Shown: one piece after another, positions 1-12,443 of the stretch
How the letters are laid out: the number at the start of each line of letters is the position of its first letter
Position numbering within the stretch: the stretch's first letter is position 1
Origin: Ectocarpus siliculosus
Lineage: Eukaryota; Sar; Phaeophyceae; Ectocarpales; Ectocarpaceae
Reading direction: 5' to 3'
NCBI GenBank assembly: GCA_000310025.1
Contig: FN649742.1
Span: forward strand, 1,027,182-1,091,181
DNA: 64,000 nucleotides
The notes under the pieces: generated by a model
The model's input: only the letters and a program-made list of their open reading frames with translations
Told to the model about the DNA's origin: nothing
The model's database searches: none
Program-made: the position numbers and the translations under genes

Positions 1-2041
1 GAACGATCGCCCCCCCCCCCCTCCAATGGGGGAGCGAGACTCCCGTCACAGGACGGGGGAATGCCTGCGCGGAGTCGACGTGTACGTGGAGATAGTGTGA
101 GGAAGATGCAATTGGCCAATCACGCGGTTTCAATCTCGACGATACCGTTCGGCATCACTAAAACCGGTAAAAGTTACAGCACCACCCCACGCACCGTCCA
201 CATCTTGGACTAGGCCAACAACGGGTTTGTTTGTGATGCACACTTTTCGCTTGCCTACACATGAACACCGACACTAGGTAGAGTACGAACAACGAGACAA
301 CCCCTGATCGATCACTGTTCGACAGAACAATCCTTCATCCGCAGCAACTGCAGCAGTAAAAACGTACCACGAAAACAGACTTGACAAACACAAAATATAC
401 CTCCCAAGTCATGCTCAACATTGAAGCAAAGTGGGACAAAGAGCTACCACCGCTAACTCCATCATTTCACGTTCACTTCCCACGATTTTACAGTCTAGAC
501 CGCAAATACTTCGCTTACGCCAAAGTTGAACGGCCATACCCATGCGTGCACAGCCGCGATAGCGCCGCTTCTTTTTTCCCGCATCCCTCCTTCAACCAAA
601 AACAAGAGGGTGCTTCTGTAGGAAAAAAATAAAATAAGAAGGGTGTAGCTTGCAGGAAGCCTGTGATACGGCACACAGGGAGCACGTGTAAAGACAGACA
701 ACAAACAAATAACAGCTTCTGAGAATGACATTCTACTAACACGAGCAGTGGGCTATCCGAGCCGACAAGTCTACGATAACCCAAGTATTTTTCTCTACTG
801 TGGTAGACCCGGGGGGGGTGCCGGCGTCAAGCCTGTGCCTTCAACCCAGACCACCACACCTCAAGAACAACACTCCGAGATCAGGTCTGTTTGGTCTACA
901 GACCTACCTCGGTTTGCTTCACGCCAGTACCGCATTCCGTTGTGCTGTAGGAACTCACGCGGTAGATCCGCGTTGAAGAAGCAAGCTGGAGCTAATTCTA
1001 CAGCCCACTCAACCACCACGCAACTTGTAAAACACACAACTGACAGAAATGACCACCACGGGCTTACCGGGTCATCCATGTCTATCCATGGACACACAGT
1101 CTGATGCGTGTCGAGTAATGTACTCAGAGAGAAAGGAGGAACAGGAGGTTTTTTACCAATCGGGGTCTTTAATAAAACACCCCGTGTCAAATCCAACACG
1201 AAACAAGAAAATCCATGCTAACCGTTATCCTTAGACCTCCCCACTCCGATCAATTCCACTTGCACGGTGAGACGCGCAGTGGCAGCAGCCAGACACACAA
1301 TATCTATTATAAACACCGCCAACGAACAAGTTATGGTACAAGAGCGCACCTGCCTATTGCAGTTCCTACGTGATAGGCTGAACTCTCGACAGATTCGAGC
1401 AATCTCAACAAGTTGCTGGGAAACACTCGGAGTAGGGGTGAGAGATTCATCATGCGTAAGGTGCGACTCGTGCCCAACCCCTCTCACCAACTCCTTAACT
1501 CGAATTTTCCAGTAAAGGCGGGGAAACCATCCGTAACCGTCGAGTGCTTTTCGTAAACGGCACTGCCAACGCGGAAGGGCACTACAATACTACCAAACCC
1601 AGCGTGACGCAAAACATAAGCTACGGACGTGATGCTCCGTGGTGCGGTGGCTGACTATTTAGCCATGGCATCGCCGTAGAAAGCACGCTCTCGTAGCGAA
1701 TGCAAACTTTACTTGCCGGAACCAAGGTCAAGGTGAACCAAGCCTCCAAAAACAAACGGCCCAGATCGAATCTCACGGTTGCACTGGCAACGACCACAAC
1801 CCGCGGGTGTTGGGCGGGCGGGCCACCGAACACGACGAGCCAACGCGACAAACGGTTGAGCCTTCTAACCCCGTCGTCACCTCCAACGGAAACAAAACCC
1901 ACAGAGCAACGGCCACAAGGCCGTCGATCGTCAGGGGACAAGGGCTTGGCGGGCCAACAGACACGCCAAGCCAGCTACGTGAGGACAGATGGTGCCTCCC
2001 AACCCCGCCACCCTCACCAGCAGACCACCACGAACATGACG
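1..2041. other. Intergenic, no supportable gene
   Basis: The window opens with a C homopolymer at 11-22 followed by unremarkable sequence. Short open frames occur on both strands, but none shows a domain, a believable pair of splice sites or a consistent codon pattern. The stretch may contain the 3' UTR of the minus-strand membrane protein gene that ends at 2042. Confidence 0.5.
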
Positions 2042-3384
2042 TCATCGTTCCCCCGGCGGGTCCGGGGCGAAAAAGATGATGAAGGCCGAGAGCGCCCAAG
2101 CCAGCAACACCGTGAAGGCGACCGCGGCGAGGGAGCGCACGAACACCACCCACCAGTAACACGGACCTATCTCCGCCTGCCGCTCCTCCTCCGCCCGTGG
2201 GTTCAGGATGTCGCGGATGCTCTTCACCAGGCCGAGCTTCATGACCTTCTGCTGCATGGCGAACATGGAGAACACGTAGCTGACGATGGCGACGGCGTGC
2301 CACTCGCGCACGTCCGCGCCGGCGAGGTACGCCTGGATGGCCGTGGTGATGATGATGATCGGGAAGTCCTGGCAGAAAAGAAAAAGAGGGCCCGGGGTGT
2401 TCATGAAAGGGTCAAGGAAACAAACGGGGCCGTCCTGTCTAAAGTACACATAAACCCGACGACCCCGTATATACGGACGACAATCGGCACTAGGAATATT
2501 GATATTTGTTTGTTGGAACGTTAAAAATCGCAACTTTGGCTTCCACTTATAGTGACGCGAACCGTTGACGCTCCTGGAACGCTCCAACTCCAGTGAAAGA
2601 AACGGGCGAAGTACAGCAGGCCTTTCCACCCCAGCTCCCAACCTGATATAAATAGTCGTCGGTCAGCCTGGCCTCGGTTCTGTACGTGGGTCGTGCGGTG
2701 TCGTGTCGAATGACTCACCTCAAAAGAGATTGAAACCGCGGTGCCGATGTCGGAGAAAGGTCCGCTTAGGAAGGACATCAGTCCCACAATAGCGAACCCT
2801 AGGACAGCGAAAGCAACTCCGTCGGGCACCTTTGTCGTGTCGAACAAAGACATGCATGTGTCGTGTAAGCGCAACAAGAAGATGAAAAAAAACAGTAACG
2901 TAGATATTTTGTGTGTGAACACCCTGAATGCGTTGGCATTGCCATCGAAAGACTCGTCCGACAGCTTGACATCGTTAAGCCCACCCAGCAGGCTGCTTGA
3001 AAAAGCGAGGAAAACGAGTTAAAATAAACATTCGTCTCTGTACTTCGCGAATTATCCTTACATAATTTACGGTAATGAGGAAAAATAATTACACACACAG
3101 AAAGACTACCCATTCCTATTACTGAGAGGGGATCCTTCCTTGTGGAATATGAGTCTATCCAACTCGACTCAAAAGATCTTTCTCTGATTGATGAAGAGAC
3201 AGATGGAAAATACAAGACAGGACAACAAAGCCTAAACGATTCGATCTCAAAAAGCACGTACATTGTTCTCCGTATACAGCTCCTCAAAGTAGAGGAAGTC
3301 GGAGAGAATGTCAGCCACTGATAGGGCTAGGATCCACGTTTCGTTGCAGCAGTTCACGCAACACTCGGTCGCAGGAACTGCCAT
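2042..3384 (-). CDS. Multi-pass membrane protein of unknown function
   Basis: At least three minus-strand exons are visible: 3263-3384, 2719-2995 and 2042-2368. The last junction is clean: exon 2 ends ...SISFE at a GTGAGT donor and exon 3 opens DFPIIIITTA after a CAG acceptor, both in phase 0. Exon 1, from the ATG at 3384, ends ...LYTENN at a GTACGT donor in phase 0, while exon 2 needs a phase-2 entry, so a small exon is probably missing between 2996 and 3262, or the start differs. The product has hydrophobic segments around IVSYVFSMFAM, VVFVRSLAAVAFTVLLAW and LFFFIFLLRL. The pairing of SVADILSDFLYF near the N-terminus with SISFEDFP later is faintly reminiscent of XK-related scramblase-like proteins, but this is weak. 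The upstream open frame to 3558 is cysteine-rich and could be coding too. Confidence 0.6.
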
Positions 3385-6300
3385 CGTTATTTCGATGGAA
3401 CAAGAAGTGGGGTGATGGCACAAGTGGCATGAGTAGCTCTTCCACGGGGCCTTGCACCACTCGGGCGAATGCTTGCAGGTTCGAAGAAGCAGCCTGAACG
3501 ACAGGAAGAGAGGAATGGGCAAGGTGAAGCAGGGGGAAGGGTCAGAAGAAACGAACAAAATAATTTTCCAGCTCCACCGCTGCGGCGGATGTCAACCACC
3601 AACGACAGAGGAAGACAAGACGGATATTCTCAGCGTCCAATTTCATCGCAGAAAAAAAAAAAAGGGATACAGCACAAAACAAAATCCGGGAGTTCCAAAC
3701 ACCATCGCTTGGAATACTTCAGTGTTGTGGCGATTTTCTGCGTGAATACCCTTTGTTGCGCACTTCTCTCACGATTATTTTGGGTTATTTTGCTGGAAAC
3801 ACACAACCGAGCAAAAATGTACAAGCCCATTGTAGACGACGCCTTTTCCTCCTTGACTCGAACATAAAAAGATGTCTTCACGACGTGACCGATTTTTTGT
3901 TGCCCCGAGAGAGACCAACGCATGAGCCTCGGAAGCGGGATGATTGCACTGCGCGCGATAAGATGTATCACGTAGTGAGGAAGCTCAAATTTAGTGAGGC
4001 GCCCGCTTTTTCCCCTTGAGCCTTTGGTTCAGTCTCTAGGTGCAACGAGACGGGGGGGGGGGGGGGGGGGGCTGACCAGAGCCCGGGAGCAGCAGGTGCT
4101 TAGGAGGGTATGCATCGAAGAAGTCTATCCGCAGCGCACTCCAACGAGGCACAGCCGTCCAACATGAACGACTCCGTAGAAAAACCTAATAAGGTAGAAC
4201 TGGATGAGTTACGGTGCCTCCAAGGACACGTCAGCCTGTCTGTGTGGGGCACTCCCTTCCATCTCTGTCTTTCCTGCCTCTTGTCCAGAGGATTTAGTAC
4301 AAGCCATCAACAAGACTCTCTAGTCACTTGTCAAAAATACGGGCATATGCGACACACAACTCCGGCTCTATAGGAGACACACCAACAGCAGACGGGAGGC
4401 AAGTATATCGATCATACCCAATACTGCCCAGCAGCGGCTGTGGCGTCCAGATGCTGCCCTTCCCCCTTCGCACACCAGCAGCACATGAGGAGTCCTGTGC
4501 ATTGGTGCTACCAGTACAGCAGGACAAGTTTCCCGGCTATTACAGCCAACTTGCCTACACACCAACCTCCTTTCGACCGAGCAACGTTCTGGGAAAGTTC
4601 CTTCTGGTTTGGTGTTCCGCGAGGATACAGTAGCTGCTCGTAGCCGTACGTGTGACACCATGACGCACCGGCGCACGCCCCCCAATGTCCTTCCCATCTA
4701 CTCCCCGCCCTGCCTTGTCCTACCCGGGGCATGCCCTGTCCCAAGCATTGCTGTTGCTCATGAGACAGAGCACTCACGTGATTCAAGTTTGTCTGGAAAA
4801 AAAAAAAAAAAAGGGCAACTTCACCCCGGGAATGCGGTACACATGTAGCCGAACAGCACATACATATGCATATGGCAAACCAAAACAGAGGCGATGTTCT
4901 CTACTCAGATACACTGTTGTACCACGGGCACACGCAACTATTGCAACACAATCAACGATGCAGTATGGACTTCTACACGGAACAACGAGGGGCGTGGCGC
5001 GCGTCCGTTACGCTGGTGTCACCACTACCGACGTCCAATAACGGGGTCCTCGAGAAACAAATAAATATGGTTCTGTCTTTTGCACAATAGGAACAGCTTG
5101 TTTACACTACAGGACACCTTTGTGTGCGACAGGCATCTGGCAACAACACAGGCAAGTGCAAACTAGCACGAGTGATCTGTACTACATATCTCTTCATCTC
5201 TGTGCGTAAGGCAACCGCCACCCTGCTGTACCGAACCGGTTGCACCATACGACACCAAATACGCTATTGTTGCCAAATGCCGGGAACGAACGCGGTGCCT
5301 GATCTGTAACATCCGGAGATAAGGCGAACAGCCTCGGGGGACACAGAGATATGTCCATGTTTAATGTCGGCAGCGGTGAGAGGGACAGCAGTAGCTGGCA
5401 TAATGCAGCCAGCCGCGCAATTTGAGAACGTATGCAAACATGGAAGTTGTCACCGGGAACAAGGAAACCACACCTTGGAACCTTTGAACCGCTGCTGTTG
5501 TGAAGTGCAAGACTGCTGCACGCATGTACGCGTCAAGCCTTGCGCTTCCTTCGTTTGTCTACTGGCTGGTTCATCCAACCTTCCTCACCTCAGCGTTCCA
5601 GCTCAGGCTTGCCTTCCGAGCCCGCTGTCCCTCTTCGCAGCGGGTCGCCCACAGTCCCCACTGCTGTAATGTCCCTGGGGACAGGCGGGCGGCGTATGCA
5701 ATACTGCTGGTACGCTGGTACGCAACAAGCGGGGTGTTTATAGTTCCAGCAATACAAGTAGCCGTTCGGGTGAACCAGGTTGTTCGACGGCGAATCAGCA
5801 CTCCTAAAAAATCTGCCGTCGGTGCAAATGGAAACGAACGGTCCGGTGTGTTTTATTATTTGTAGACCAAATGTAGACTATTAATACATCCTTTGCGCGT
5901 GGGCATCTTCAAGACGGAATTTCCGTCCAACTTGTGTGCCAGAGGACGCGTCAACCTCGGTTGGCTGGGGTTGTGGCTGTCGCCTGTCTAGAGCAGATAT
6001 GTCTCGAAAAATCTACTGTAGTACACTCGTGCCTTGTACAAGTACATCAGACTTTCGGGAACGTTTTACTTTTGGCTCGCTGTGGTGTGATCGGGTGGTT
6101 GTGATCTCTGATCTTTGCCAGCGAGAGAGCCGTGCAGGCATCGCCCTGCTGTCACACTCGAACGACAGAGCTTTCGTTCTTCTGCAGAAGTGTCTTTCGC
6201 TTCTTTCTTGGCGTTCAAAGCCATTTTTCTTTGGTGAACTACTCTGTGTGGATCTTTCGAGCCCGAAAACTGGGCCCACATACTATACTGCTGTGTAGAT

Positions 6301-9259
6301 AGACTACAATGCATATTTGCCGTACTAGTCTACACGTGTATACCTTGGTACATAGGAATAGTCTACATACATGCCGCTCCTCTCCTGGTAAGACATTTGT
6401 TAAGCAAGCGTTAGACCACCGTCCGTGGCGGTCGTGCACACAAAGTCCATGCCGATCCTCTACATACTAAAAAATCTTGCTAGAAGACCGGCATCGTGGC
6501 GTTTGTGTGAGTGAGCGATCGCCACGAACGGTGATCTTGCAGGCGGTGTACTTGCGTTGCTAGGGAATTCATTTCTCCACAAGGCGTGTGGGCGCTTGTT
6601 TGCAAAATGGTACTTGAGGGAAGGACGGAGGCTGAGCCCTTCTCGCGCAAAAATATTGCCGCACAGACAAGCGCAAGAGTTTACTATTCTTGTGTGCTAC
6701 CCCAGAGGAAGGCCCGGCAGCTAGAAATAGCGGACGATGGGTTTTTAAGAAGCCGACGATTTGATACGTCGTGATGTCTGTAGGTATCGTCTCTCAAGCG
6801 AGGCGCGGCCACGATCTATTCGCTTCTTGAAAGACTGCTAACGGCTCAAGGGCAACTCCAACTGTAGGGTTGACTTGCCCTTCGATAGGCAGTCTGTAAC
6901 GTCGGCACTGAAAGGACGGTATCTTCTTGGACAGGATAGTGGTCTCCTCGGTGTCTGCCGTCATGCACGTCGACCTCTTGACGATTTTTCCGCGGGCTTT
7001 GCTCGGGTCCATCGCAAGAAGGGCTTAAAGGTGCGAACGAAACCGTTCCGAAAAATACGCCGTGTATGTATGTATGCGTAAATGTGTAAAACCACTCAGC
7101 TAGCTCTATACATACGCGTCTCGTGCACACGGTTGCCTGCAACGTGTTTCGGTTCACCTTAGACAAGAATAGCCTTTTGCGTGTAATCCCCAGTGTTGCA
7201 GGCACAGATATCCGAAAGTGCCTGAGGCGCTGGGAGTGCTCTGCATAGGTCGATGGTGGACTCGGAGCATCGATGGTAGATGGCATCTAGGTTTCATGCT
7301 GAAGTTGGACAGGACCTTTTACGCGCAAGCACTTCTCGCGCTCCCCACTGCTGTGACACAAGAAGAGTTACACCGCTGCAGCTGCGGTGAAGGAGGCGTC
7401 TGATTTCACATACAGAGTTCGTTATGGCTACTCTGCAGGTGAAAATTAGTGCCCCAAGAATCGGGTTTGCCTGCGGATCGTTCGGTTGGCTTTACACACA
7501 TGGTTCCCACACGGAGCATATTGGGCGGAGGAGAGACGGATAGACCTGGAGATGCAAAACAAGAACCCTGTTCCATGTAGGTTTGGGAGATGACACCGGG
7601 TGCTCATTCATCGTTTAGCTCTTCGCCCTTTGACCAACGATTCTCAATGCTCAATGCTGTGAGAAGATTCGGTTCCGCACGGCGTGCTGCTGTTCGGCGA
7701 GGCTTCCTGATTGGATATTCCCAGAATGTCGCAACGGAATCTACTTCGAATTTTGGGCGGCTGATTTCAGCGCTACGTTCAGTGAGCTGAAATAAAAATA
7801 TGCAGAAGAGAGTGGAGAAGAAAATGGGCGCGATGAGTTCTCTTTGCCAGCGTGGTACGTGATAAGTACCTCGTGGTTGACCAAAAATTATCTTTGTTTA
7901 TATTCCTTGTCTGGAAGGAGGCCGAGATACGGATACTAAATGCTTGTTTCTTGCTTTCACTGCCGTCCCTAAAGGAGCGTTGTAGTCCCCGTCAGCAAAG
8001 TGCGCACTCTCCGGTGACAATGCTTTCATGGCGTTGTGGAAATTGCGGGCAGCCCGTCATAGCTGTAAAGAGTTTTTGCTTTGGTGCTCCCACGGTGCTC
8101 TCTCTGTGTTTGGGGTGTACAGTAGTTTTCACTTGTGCAGGGCTGTGTATCTACGTGTATATCGTACCCATACGGCCTCTGATTGTTGTTGTCGCCACCA
8201 CTCACTACGTGACACGGAAATTTGTCCTTTCAACACGTAGACAACATTTTGCTTTTGGCGGACTCTTAACCCTCCGGGTACTGGAAGCCCAAATGGGGGA
8301 CACTTTAGGGACAGCACTCAAATGCCTATTTACCGCACTGTCATTACCCTAGGCTCCGCTGTGTGCAACGCACGTGAGAACCCTTGGTCTATGTATCATG
8401 CTTGGCTGAGGTGGTACGCTGTGTGACATGCTGTGTGATGCGTCTCCTGGGCCTCTGCCTTTCTGTACACATCTCCCAACCCGCGTGCCCCCCAGGTCGT
8501 AAAACTATACATCGCCTGGTACTGGAAAAATTTGCTCGACTTGGCTTCAGTATGAAAAGTGTCTCATACGTGTTTTGGGGACACTTGTTAAGTGCTAGAG
8601 CAGTGGGGACACTTTTCATGAGCTGCAAGCCAAACCACCCTTTGTTTGGCAAGGAGCTCAGGTCCTTTGGAGGGACTGCTGTAGCCCTTCACCAGTGGCT
8701 GACAAACTATTATGCGACAATTTTGTTTTTGCGGAGGGACCGAGTACTAGGAGGGTTAAGGGCGGGGCTTGGTGTGCTCAGTCAAGAAGCTATCAGCATG
8801 TTCATTGGAGGACGCCCAGAACATTAGTAAAAGTAGTATGATGTACCGCTGCCGTGTGGGTGTTGAAAACTCCCGCACGTAATCGAAACAAACGAACAAC
8901 CTCTGGGCGATATGTTCAACATATCAACCACATAATATATAAGTACACCCGTCACAACCCCTGTTAAAGTGCAACGTCTGGAAAGGCGAGATTGTCCACA
9001 ACAACGTCTGTTTTATGGTAAAAAACTCTGCACAAATACCAAATATTGCCATCAACAGACAGTCACCCCTTATTTTCAACACAGATAGATGGCGAGCGTC
9101 CAAGTCCAAACGAAACCCTTTTGGAGATATTCTGCATCGGGCAACAAACAATGTCACACTTGTCAACGCAGCATGTGTCGCTATCTGTCGGGTTATTTGC
9201 AACTTCATCTCTCCCACAAAACATTACTAACAAGGAAGACCCAGTTGGACTTCTACAGC
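3385..9259. other. Long gene-poor stretch
   Basis: Nearly 6 kb without a gene I can support. It contains an 18-20 base G homopolymer around 4052-4071 and A-runs near 3651 and 4799. Two overlapping plus-strand open frames (about 7852-8352 and 8384-8827) are the longest but begin at non-ATG codons and show no domain or splice-site support. Small exons of diverged genes could be missed here. Confidence 0.45.
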
Positions 9260-10510
9260 TTAAACGCGCTCAATCCGGCTTAGCGTGAACTGAAACGCTG
9301 GTTTGACCAACCTTCCGCAGCTACAGTTGATCCCGTCTAAGCTCCACGCCCCGAGCTTGCTGCCGCACACTACTGTTCCCTTCTTCCCCGGACAACAAAT
9401 TTTGCCAGAGCTATGGGCAAAATGCCCGGAATGCCGCCCCCTGTCCGCAACAACTACCCAATCCAAGGCTTCCGTAAACACAGAGGTGCACATCCCTTTC
9501 CCCGCTGAAGAGACTACGCTTTTACCACAGTTATTGTTGCTATGGGTCGCACCTCCCCCACGACGAACGGTTGGGTCGTGCCGGCCCTTCGCTCCGCGGA
9601 CCACCGTTTTTGTTGAACCAGCTGCGGCGATGTCAGCGGCATCTCTCGCCTTTATCCAGGAGCTGCCGTCCCCGTGCTTGCTGAAGGAAGCGAAGGTGCT
9701 GTCGCTCGCGGCTTGAACAACGGGATGGAGGTGGTCGAGGACGTTGCTGTCGCGAAACAGCGGGGCGCGGCACGCCTTACAGCGGTACAGGCGGCCGCAA
9801 CCCTCCCCTCCGTGGAATGCACCGTTATGCCCACCTTCGCCGCCGAAACCGCCGCCGAGATTTAAGCCGCAAGCGAACAAGAACCATCGATACGTTGCGG
9901 CCGCCCAAACCGTGGTGGTGTTAGTCGAGGGCTTTGATTCCTGGCTGATCCCAATAGGTTCTTCTGGCGCCACTCCTCTGCCTCCTGCTGATGGGGCTGT
10001 TGGCCCAATCTCGACCTTCTTTGTGGCGGGTAGTCTGCAGCCAAGGTCGCTATACAGGTCCAATTGAGCCTGGAAGCCCGGGTTAATGTGGACCGTAGGC
10101 TGCGCTTCTTGGACAAGCTCGATGGCTTGAGCCACGGAGAGGCCCTTGAGTCTCATGAGGTACGCAGCCACGACGGTAGGACTCCTCGACTGCGCGTAGA
10201 CACAGTTGACTAAAACGTTCTCTTCTCGGCTCATTCCCTCCTCGATGAAGGACACGCAGCTGTCTAATCGCCCCAGCAGGTTCTCTGAGGGAAGGTCTAG
10301 GATGTCAACCTCGAGGTAGGAAATGTTTTTGCTGCCGTTGCTGTGGACTTCATCATCGTCACCCTGATGAAAGGCTGGTGTCCCGACGCAAACTATCCTT
10401 GACACTCGGTGGCGTCGCAAGAGCGATCGATCTTGAGCGGCTTTCTGTGTACCGACAAACAGCCGCGCTCCCTTCTCGGGTACTACAAGGTACAGCCCAT
10501 CGCTTGCCAT
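9260..10510 (-). CDS. DUSP12: Dual-specificity phosphatase, YVH1/DUSP12-like, with C-terminal zinc-binding domain
   Basis: A single-exon gene of 416 residues starting at the ATG at 10510; the frame stays open a few codons upstream but only with a TTG. Residues 1-150 form a dual-specificity phosphatase domain: LFVGTQKAA, then VDILDLPSENLL supplying the general-acid Asp, then the P-loop NCVYAQSRS with Cys103 and Arg109 in the required CX5R spacing. After a Gly-rich linker comes a C-terminal zinc-binding domain, seen as YRCKACRAPLF, CTSVFTEALDWV, VVCGSKLGAW and INCSCGRLVKPAF, which is diagnostic of YVH1/DUSP12. In yeast and animals this family works in late 60S ribosome maturation (release of Mrt4) largely through the zinc domain. 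Unusually the P-loop His is Asn and the usual Gly is Ala, so phosphatase activity may be altered. Length is in the upper range for the family because of Gly/Ser-rich inserts. Confidence 0.9.
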   Translation of the reverse strand: MASDGLYLVVPEKGARLFVGTQKAAQDRSLLRRHRVSRIVCVGTPAFHQGDDDEVHSNGSKNISYLEVDILDLPSENLLGRLDSCVSFIEEGMSREENVLVNCVYAQSRSPTVVAAYLMRLKGLSVAQAIELVQEAQPTVHINPGFQAQLDLYSDLGCRLPATKKVEIGPTAPSAGGRGVAPEEPIGISQESKPSTNTTTVWAAATYRWFLFACGLNLGGGFGGEGGHNGAFHGGEGCGRLYRCKACRAPLFRDSNVLDHLHPVVQAASDSTFASFSKHGDGSSWIKARDAADIAAAGSTKTVVRGAKGRHDPTVRRGGGATHSNNNCGKSVVSSAGKGMCTSVFTEALDWVVVADRGRHSGHFAHSSGKICCPGKKGTVVCGSKLGAWSLDGINCSCGRLVKPAFQFTLSRIERV

Positions 10511-11724
10511 ACGGAGCAATTAGGCACAAAAAGGTGTGCTTTTCAATGTTGCACCCTGGGTGGTAGTCTAGAGGGTGGAAAGCAACGCCCGAGTTCAACT
10601 GAACGCCCGCTGGTGCCTGGTCACACAGACCGATAGTGCAGCGCTCGATAAGGAGGGTGTGCAGTGCTAAATCAGGCAAGAACCTTGCATACTGCATACT
10701 TCAGCATACATCCCAGCGGCATGCGGCGTAACTTGAGAACCGAAAGTTGACCATGGAGACCCCGGGGATGGAACGTTTCATCCCCTGAGAGCCCGTTTTA
10801 GTTTGCAGAGCGGAGACTCTCGTACATAGCATGTTCTCATAAGCAACCAACAAACAACCCTCGTTCGTGCGAGAGAGAGACTGCGGATCGAATGGATTCT
10901 AACCATGCTCCTCACTATGATGTCGGGGATGAAATGGAGATTGATCTGGGGCCGGACGGAGATGGAAAAGGCGGTACCACTACGAACGCGATGCACTCGG
11001 GCAGCACAAGAATCGAGAGTGGAACGCATGTTCCCACCGCAACCCGCCCAAGCGAACGCTGCGGCCGTTGTTTCCGGAGAAAGTTCGTGAGGTGCGCTGG
11101 TGGCTGTTCGCGACGCGGTTATTTGTACAACGGTTTGTGTCGATCCCTTGCTGCGTTGTTCGCGCTTGGGTGTCACGTTTGTATCTCCTGGGTCCTCCCG
11201 CCGGCAGCTGATGAGTTCATAGCAGAAATCCCCCACCTACAGTGTTCCGGCGGCTCGGAGTTTCAGACACATGGGGGCCGCGGCCCTTCATCGCCCCTGA
11301 TTGTGCAAGATGCATAGGTACCCACGGAACTCCATTTCCAAGCGTCGTATCAATTTCGCATATTATAGTAACGAAGAAGGTCAGTTTTCCGGCAACGTCT
11401 GGTTCCTTCGGTGGATTTATGATTGTGAAGTCGGCACCATCGACACGGCGGTATTCTACAACACCAAACTCATGCGGGGGAACTCGTTAGTACTCATCTG
11501 CGAAACTGAAGAGCTTGCAACCTGACGGTCCTGCGGCTTGCTGGTAAAAAGTTACATTTTGTGGAGTGAGCTGCTGTTCCAGAGCTTGCCATAGGGAGCT
11601 GCTGCTGTAGGAAAAGTCTCGACATCCCCTCCGAGTGCCTGGGTTGTGAGGTATTTTATCCGCATGTTGGCGGCTAAATGTCGGGGAAACAGCACCCAAG
11701 GGACAGATCATGAGCTAGCTCACC
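10511..11724. other. Intergenic with one weak ORF
   Basis: No confident gene. A plus-strand frame from the ATG at 10892 to 11317 (141 codons) contains a Cys-rich patch (ERCGRCFRRKF, RCAGGC), but the opposite strand is open over the same span and no domain is recognisable, so it is not called as a gene. Confidence 0.35.
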
Positions 11725-11725
11725 T

Positions 11726-12099
11726 ATGTCCTACAGACCACCTCGGAGCAAACATACTGAGATCATCGATGTCCTTCTGATCACCTCGGAGCAAACATAC
11801 CCCGATCACCTATATCCTTCAGATCACCTTGGGCAAACATACCCCGATCACGTTGTCCTTCATATCACCTCCGGCAAACAATCCCCGATCACCTACAGCT
11901 TGTCCCACAATTACCTACGGCAAACATGCTCTGATCACCTGTGTCCCACATATCACCTCGGAGCAACCATACTCAGATCACCCATGTCCCACAGATCACC
12001 TCGAAACAGTCGTACTCAGATCACCAATGTCCTTCAGATCAGCAGGGAGCAAACATGCTCAGATCACCGATGTCCTGCGGATAACAAGGGACATACCGT
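11726..12099 (+). repeat. Minisatellite, about 8 degenerate units of 42-46 bp
   Basis: A unit reading roughly ...GATCACCTCGGAGCAAACAT... recurs with its GCAAACA core at 11748, 11791, 11833, 11874, 11920, 11963, about 12005 and 12049, giving spacings of 43, 42, 41, 46, 43, 42 and 44 bases. Units differ by substitutions and small indels. Because the unit length is not a constant multiple of three, this does not look like a coding repeat. Confidence 0.85.
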
Positions 12100-12443
12100 C
12101 CGAATGAGCTACAGCTCGATCTGTAGGGATCTGACCTCTCCTATGCGTGAAGAGCTTCCAAGGGTATCGAGGGGTATGACAAATGCTAACGCTGTCTCGT
12201 ACTGTGTAGCGGTAGCATTACCACACATTTTGCTCTGCTTTGCAGAGCGATCTCATGTACGGACGGCTCACTTGTCACGACATACCGTGGCACGACTACA
12301 CCAGTTTGCCCACGGTCGTACGTCAAGAGCTCTTCACTGACTCAAGCATTCGTCTCCTCGCCGACGACTGAAGCGATTCTGAGCTGTGTTTACAATTCGC
12401 TACTTACTCCGCCCCGCGCCCACACCCGTCTCCGCCCCGCCCC

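Noticed and set aside
7852-8827. Two plus-strand frames of 166 and 147 codons
   Set aside because: Both begin at non-ATG codons, have no domain, no supporting splice sites and unremarkable composition.
9303-10067. Plus-strand frames across 9303-10067
   Set aside because: Antisense to the DUSP12-like coding sequence; no domain of their own.
10892-11317. 141-codon plus-strand ATG frame with a small Cys-rich patch
   Set aside because: Opposite strand equally open and no family or neighbour support, so it is not called as a gene.
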